64,000 nt of DNA, taken from the NCBI GenBank assembly GCA_002150815.3, contig NDFF03000043.1, positions 434,001 through 498,000 of the forward strand, written 5' to 3'. Under the pieces are notes generated by a model. It did not search any database. It was not told the DNA's origin and saw only the letters and a list, made by a program, of their open reading frames with translations. Source of the DNA: Grammothele lineata (lineage: Eukaryota; Basidiomycota; Agaricomycetes; Polyporales; Polyporaceae). Within the stretch, counting starts at the first letter, position 1, and every line of letters begins with the position of its first letter. A program made the position numbers and the translations under genes. This document shows positions 58,659 to 64,000 of this stretch, one piece after another.

Positions 58659-60697
58659 ATGGCAACGAGCGCCCTAACCTCTGCCGTCATGCAACACCCT
58701 AGCTCACTTCTCCATCCACCCACATTCCGGTCCTTCTTGTTGACGAGAGGCTACCTACAAGACTGGGTCTCAGATTCTTTGAGCGCATACGGTAAGTGCT
58801 TTGACATACTTCTGCGTGTCATTCGTCCTCATTCTACTATCAACAGCGAAAGCACAATTACTCGATGTTCTCCGCACGGGCGTCACGACAGGCGTCATCG
58901 AAATCGAGGACGATGACGGAACGTTCGTTTTCGGGGAGAAGAGCTCTGGCGGTCGCGTCGTGAGGCTGAAAATCCTCCATCGGAACTTCTGGACCCGCGT
59001 TTTCTTCTCTCATGATCTCGGCGGTAAGTTTTCGACGAAGTTAATTCTCCACGATGGCTCATTCGGCCTCTCACCAGTTTCGGAGTCATACATGCAAGGC
59101 GAATTTGACGTATCTTCTTTGAATGATATGTTAACGGTACGCGTCTCACCGTTGTTGAGACTGATACTCGCTCATACGCCGCGTAGCTGTGGCTGGACAA
59201 CCGCCGTTCTCTTGCTGGGCTAGAGAACAGCCTCAGCCGAACATTCGCTCGCTATTCAGCCCTAGCCATCGGCTTTCTCGGGCGCCAGAGCATCTCCATG
59301 GCGCGACAGAACGTGGTACGTGAACTCGCGCATGTGCTCGTGGCTGCGTGGTGGTAACGGTGCATACACAGGAAATGGCGTACGACACTTCCAACGCCTT
59401 CTTCCAGGTCGGTCGGCCTGTACGCCTCTCATGGCTTCACACTAATGTACTCGATTTCAGACGTTCTTGAGCAAGGAGATGATGTACTCGTGTGCGCTCT
59501 GGTCAGATGCGGAGAATGGGGTTCGGGGAGACCTCACCGTCGGTCCTACACCTGGAGACCTTGAGGCAGCACAACAGCGCAAGATCCACCATCTTCTAAC
59601 GAGGGCCCGACTGCGTCCTGGAGATCGCCTCCTCGAAATCGGGTCGGGCTGGGGCGCACTCGCCATTCAAGTAAGGCTTCTTCAACTCCACGCGCGACGT
59701 GATTCCTTACCGAGTCAACGTAGGCGGCACTCATGGGGTGCATCGTCGACACCATCACGCTGTCGGTCCAGCAGATGCAAGTAGTCAAAGTGCGAGCGAA
59801 GTCTTTCGGGGTTGGAGAGAAAGTGCGCGTCCATCTCCTCGACTACCGCAACCTCCCGCCCGACTTCGAGCACTCATTCGACGCCCTTGTCTCATCCGAG
59901 ATGATCGAAGTGAGTCGCGTCATGAATTTTCCGTCTAATCCCCGGGCCTAATTGAGACCCACAGGCGGTCGGCCCGAAGTGCATGCCCCAGTTCTTCCAG
60001 ATGGCGGACTGGGCGCTCAAGCGAGAGCGGGCGTCGATGGTCATCACAGCGACCGCGCGCCCGGAGAGCCGCTACACGCTCTACCAGTAAGCAAACCCCG
60101 GCAACGTGCATCGCACCTCCGCTGATTCCGCGCCGCGCGCACTACGCAGGTCCGATGATTTCGCGCGTCACTACCACTGGCCGAACACCCACCTGCCCAG
60201 CGCGACGTCCCTGGCGGTGTCTGTGCAAGATGCCGTGCCAGGCGCGTTTGTGCTGTACAACCTGGAGGACCACGGAGCTCGTGAGTCGTCATACATTACT
60301 ACCTCATCGGTCGTCTCGCGCCACGCTCTGACGGATTCCGCAACAGACTACCCGCGCACGCTGCGCGAGTGGGGAAGGTCTGTTCTCGCGCTCTCGCCTT
60401 CCGGAACGTCGTTTGCTGAAGCGTATGTTCTAGGCGGTTCGAACGCAACTTCAAAGGGGAAGTCGTCTCGGAGCTCCAGGAGCGCCACCCTCAGCTGCGC
60501 GACCCCAAGCAGCTCGAGGCGTTCCGGCGCAAGTGGCGCTACCTCTTCGTGTACGCCGAAGTCGGCTTCGCGCGGGCCTACACCTCCGTCAATTGCTGGA
60601 CGTTTGCTCGCCCGGTGCGTATTATGGCGTCGCTTTTTTGCTGCAGGCTACTGACATGGCTCGACCGTAGGAGAACATCGTGGAGGCTTGCGGGTAA
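58659..60697 (+). CDS. Cyclopropane-fatty-acyl-phospholipid synthase (CFA synthase-like)
   Basis: Twelve exons (58659-58791, 58847-59023, 59078-59136, 59187-59315, 59372-59407, 59461-59670, 59724-59909, 59965-60086, 60150-60280, 60347-60377, 60434-60614, 60671-60697) have GT-AG borders and consistent phases, giving 473 aa. The N-terminal domain (about 1-170) has GVIEIEDDDGTFVFGEK. The methyltransferase domain has the SAM loop LLEIGSGWGALAI (about 240), MGCIVDTITLSVQQMQ, LPPDFEHSFDALVSSEMIE, MPQFFQMADWALKRERAS, FARHYHWPNTHLPSATS and LFVYAEVGFARAY. The reaction uses S-adenosylmethionine to convert cis double bonds of membrane phospholipids into cyclopropanes; some family members add methyl branches instead. 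The gene is divergent to an MFS exporter. Confidence 0.9.
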
Positions 60698-61284
60698 CAT
60701 TGTGGCGGACGTTCAACGTCTGCGCGTAGAGTTCCGAATAGAGTTCCGAAGAGGAACACATTCTTCTATACTTCTGTCGTTTTGTACCGTGGATTTGTTC
60801 TAGTCCCCATCTCTAGCCCCCAATAGAATTTAGATTGAAGTGGCTCCCAAAACGATATGAGTCGTGCTTCCGAAGCGCCCATGATTTCCTGCGCATGTCA
60901 CTGGCGTTCCAGCCGCCGCATTGTGCCGCACTCATGACATATGCCATCTTGGCCGTGAGCTTCTCTGCGGCTCCGTAACGCTTCGCACCGATCAATGCAT
61001 GGGACCACGATGTACCGAAATTCGGAACTCCCACAGTACTCGTAGAGCGGTGCCTACGGAGACCTGCCTTCTCGCCGGGAAGCCCGCATTAGTACCGTGT
61101 GCTTCGAAGGTGAGATCTCCGAGCCTGAGCGGTCACTCGGGGCCCAACATCCACCGTACGCCTATTTGTTGTCCGAGAACCCTCGGAGGTAGCACGATTG
61201 ATAGCCCTGTGAGCGATAAAGTTCACGACGGAACATAGCTTGCGCTACAAGGATAGAAGACGACAGGAGAGCCAGGAGGATGAT
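60698..61284. other. Intergenic, remnants only
   Basis: No gene recognised. The minus-strand continuation of the MFS relic may extend into this stretch in broken form. Confidence 0.35.
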
Positions 61285-61392
61285 CTAGAACCGAAAGCCC
61301 TTGGCCTGTATTTTAGTAGCCTGACATTGAACAGGTATAGAATTTGATGCAGTCTGAGTGATCGTTTCAGAGCCATCGGCCTCCGAAGACAT
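61285..61392 (-). pseudogene. MFS exporter 5' remnant
   Basis: ATG 61392 opens MSSEADGSETITQTASNS, and the frame continues to QAKGFRF before a stop. The continuation beyond the stop reads IILLALLSSSILVAQA. This parallels the start of the 57742 gene (MSFKADDSALSMNASSS, then KGVRFWLVLVALLLSTFLAV). Nothing resembling the rest of the transporter follows. Confidence 0.6.
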
Positions 61393-62439
61393 AACGGAAA
61401 GCGGGTAAGAAGGCAGGCACAAGGCGAAAGGATCCGGAGGCAGACGGGAACGAGGCCAAGAGGCGGCGGCGTGCCCAGGCGCCATGAAAAAAATCACAGG
61501 CACCCAGGTTTTGGAGGACCTCAATCGGTGGGGCCACTTTGGAGAAGATTATTGGACGAAAGCGTGACAAGCTGAATGCAGCAATACGGGGTCCCTTACT
61601 GATAGAGTCGTTGTACTGTTCCGAATGGAGGCTACGTTGAGAAATATCACGTCACGAGCTGAGTTCGTGGGCAGTCGGTACGTACCGCTGCTCTCAGGCT
61701 CGCGGGTACAGCTTGCACCTACTGCGGCCGGTCTCAGAGGACGTAGATTTAATTCTCCGAAGGATTGCGCCTACTCGGCATGATGTTCGGTTACCGGAAC
61801 ACCGGTGGCAGCAGGACGTTCAAGTGGAGACATCGCACTCCAGTGGGAGCGATCGCTCGTACTGAATGAGCCCTGGTATGATAATCAAACATGTCATAGG
61901 CGCAGTGAGGATGCAAAGTTTAGGTTAGACAGAGCCGAGTCAAAAAGATGGACTCGAACGAGTGATCAAGAAATCGCATGCCATCGGAGCTCGGTGCAAG
62001 CGTTGGACACTACGTTTCTCGCGTACGTCCCGGTAGGCGGCGCTTGATCGATAATCTCCAGTCCGGCCCGCCGCCCTGTCATAGTCACACGGCACAACCC
62101 GGGTAAGCTGACGCCTGACGCCCGAAGCCCGAAGCCCGAGTACGCGGCGAATCGCTGGCATGGCCCTAGTACGCCAACTTCACTGTGTACTAGTAGCGCC
62201 ATCTAGGGCAGAGGGCAGAACGCGCTGTGGTCCGCCGCATCCGTCAATAAGTGCAATGGAGAGAGTCTAGAGGGCGATGCGCTCTTCACATGGTCCCGGA
62301 CATATGAGTGGGAGGCGCGCTGCGTCATTCACAGGGCGTGTTACCTCGCGAACTCTCGGACAGGCAACGATGGTACCCACTAGGTGAGCCCCAATTTACT
62401 GCAGCGCCTTCGAGATAGAGGCCTGAACTCATTTGCGCA
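61393..62439. other. Spacer between divergent MFS and CFA remnants
   Basis: No gene recognised. Its length (about 1.05 kb) is close to the 0.92-kb spacer of the intact divergent pair. Confidence 0.4.
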
Positions 62440-62637
62440 GTGCATCCTTTGAGCGCCGCTATGCCACATTCTACCTCGAGCCTCCATCAGGCCACAACGA
62501 GAGCCAATTTACTAACGGGAGGCTACTTGAGGACCGGGATTGCTGATCTGGGCGTGCAGACCGCGCAGAGGGTGAAGCTGGAGGTGAACGCCGCAATGAT
62601 TATTGCAGCGCCTTCGATAGTCGGTGCGTTCACTTGA
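62440..62637 (+). pseudogene. CFA synthase 5' remnant
   Basis: The frame begins MHPLSAAMPHSTSSLHQATT and continues LLTGGYLRTGIADLGVQ. It aligns with exon 1 of the intact copy (QHPSSLLHPPTFRS, FLLTRGYLQDWVSDSL). No later CFA synthase exon is visible before the next gene at 62870, so only the first exon survives. Confidence 0.55.
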
Positions 62638-62869
62638 AAAATCACATTATGGACATGCGCCTCAACACCGGTTCCGAGTCGGACAACCGCCACATATGCA
62701 CAGATACCTCAAACCTAATCTCCGCAACATGTGCTCTTGGTCAGGTTGACTCCCTGGAGGGCGCCATCTCAGCTATGTACCATAAACACTCTTATAAGGG
62801 CTATGTACGTACATCCCCCCGTCTGTCGAGTCTTCTCATTCTCTATTTCGTCTGCGCTTCGTGCTAAAA

Positions 62870-64000
62870 ATGCTCTTGCATTTTTCACGCGATGAGACCC
62901 CCTTTCAGCCGAGCGCATTCATCGGCGGTCTCCAGCTCGAAATCATGTTTGCTTGCATGTGAGTTATCAGTGTTCAGAGTCAGTTACTTCTCAATGCACA
63001 TATTGCATACAGGTTATTCGGATTGACGACGCTGCAGACGTTTATGTACTTTCAGAACTACGTAGACGACAAGCGCATCATGAAGTGCTCGGTGAGTAGC
63101 AGAAACAGCAGTTAAATTTGAGCTGCATACTCAATTTAGGACGTATGTCTCTAGGTTGCATTCCTCTGGTACGCTCCCGGCAGTTCCGTTAGTATCTCTC
63201 TAATTGGGGATTATTTCTTTAGGATTCTGGAGACAGTGCATACTATCTTCGCTGTGAAATACATTTACTCTTACACTGTCATTGGGTTTGGAGACAATGC
63301 GCACCTGATCGAGATCGACTCGTACGTCTTGTAATTCTTTTCACCTACAAGTGCGCCTCTTGACTCACGGAATATTTTCATCTGTCTTTCGCAGCGGGGT
63401 AGGGGTAAGGATACATTTGGTTGTTCGACAATATTGATTGAAGCTCATTGCATCTCGCGCAGGTATCCGTTCTAAGTGGAGTAAGTGGACGGGAAGACTG
63501 GACACCATGAATCCCGCAGCTCATTGCGATCCCGCAGGCGCTGGTATCCATGATTGTACAATGGTATGTGTTATTATACCGGATACCTATGTGACGGCTT
63601 CACTTACCCATCACAATGACAGCTACTATATCTGGAGGGTCTGGATACGTCGGTGCATTCCCCCCGCTTGAGACCTCCGTCATGCTGATTAGTAGACAGT
63701 GAGCAAGAAGTCTCTTTCGTGGACGTCTGTCCTAGTGCGTTCTTCTGTTCCTAAAAGTACCCGTGTTGTACAACACACTCATTGCTTTCGTCTCACAGAC
63801 TGTCGTCAACGTGGTGATAATTGGTCCGTTGACGTCTCTCCTGATATCTGACTTGATGCTGAAACAGTTTCTCATTCAGGTTTCGGACTAGGTACTTGCA
63901 TTCCCAACCCCCGGCGTAATTACCAGCTCATGCCGGACACAGGCTCAGGAGCCATTTGCTACCACTTTCAAGGTTGGGACGGGCTACGCGGCTCTAAAAC
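62870..64000 (+). CDS. DUF6534 multi-pass membrane protein, cut by window end
   Basis: Start ATG 62870 (MLLHFSRDETPFQPSAFIGG, then LQLEIMFACM). In-phase exons follow: LFGLTTLQTFMYFQNYVDD, VAFLW, ILETVHTIFAVKYIYSYTVI with GFGDNAHLIEIDS, GVG, VSVLSG, a YYIWRVW exon near 63630, and a Thr/Val-rich TM near 63800. The order and spacing match the copy at 30293, its nearest relative in the window. The last third lies beyond base 64000. Confidence 0.75.

Overview
The window looks like an accessory stretch of an Agaricomycete (mushroom-forming basidiomycete, most likely polypore-like) nuclear genome. Genes are split by many 45-80 bp GT-AG introns. The recognisable families are typical of basidiomycetes: DUF6533 and DUF6534 multi-pass membrane proteins, 14-TM MFS exporters, fungal UDP-glycosyltransferases, cyclopropane-fatty-acid (CFA) synthases, and a transposase with a GCM-type zinc finger. 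No rRNA, tRNA or CRISPR was found. All coordinates come from reading the sequence by eye; family names come from motif recognition without a database search.

Layout. 0.3-2.5 kb: a small membrane/coiled-coil gene (+) and a DUF6533 gene (-) lacking its 5' part. 2.6-14.05 kb: a large transposon-like unit with four arrays of a 10-bp repeat (consensus TTGCGGACAN) placed two on each side of one 12-exon gene. The array orientations alternate G-rich, C-rich, [gene], G-rich, C-rich. The gene (4235-12378) encodes GCM zinc finger + MULE-like DDE transposase + USP-like cysteine protease + PHD finger + basic tail. A second element of 2,294 bp, with 26-bp terminal inverted repeats and an AT duplication, sits inside its second exon. 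Removing that insertion plus one AT restores one frame of 1,741 codons. 14.1-23.0 kb: a 3'-truncated CFA synthase, a DUF6534 gene and a complete CFA synthase. 24.2-29.3 kb: a decayed UDP-glycosyltransferase followed by an intact 513-aa paralogue. 30.3-41.1 kb: three DUF6534 genes around a beta-lactamase-like pseudogene. 42.5-48.7 kb: an MFS exporter (-) and another DUF6534 gene (+). 49.6-52.0 kb: a diverged copy of the 35.4-38.1 kb segment. 52-55.5 kb: unrecognised, with a 61-bp palindrome. 55.6-60.7 kb: a divergent MFS exporter / CFA synthase pair. 61.3-62.6 kb: decayed 5' ends of the same two gene families in the same divergent arrangement. 62.9 kb to the end: a sixth DUF6534 gene, cut by the window edge.

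Overall picture. Few families recur many times: DUF6534 x6, CFA synthase x4 (two intact, one truncated, one relic), MFS x3 (two intact, one relic), UGT x2 and serine hydrolase x2 (both decayed). This suggests a rapidly duplicating and decaying region. CFA synthase, an exporter and a glycosyltransferase could act on lipids or secondary metabolites, but nothing in the sequence proves a shared pathway. The most unusual object is the transposon protein that combines a DNA-binding finger, transposase, deubiquitinase-like protease and chromatin reader in one chain.
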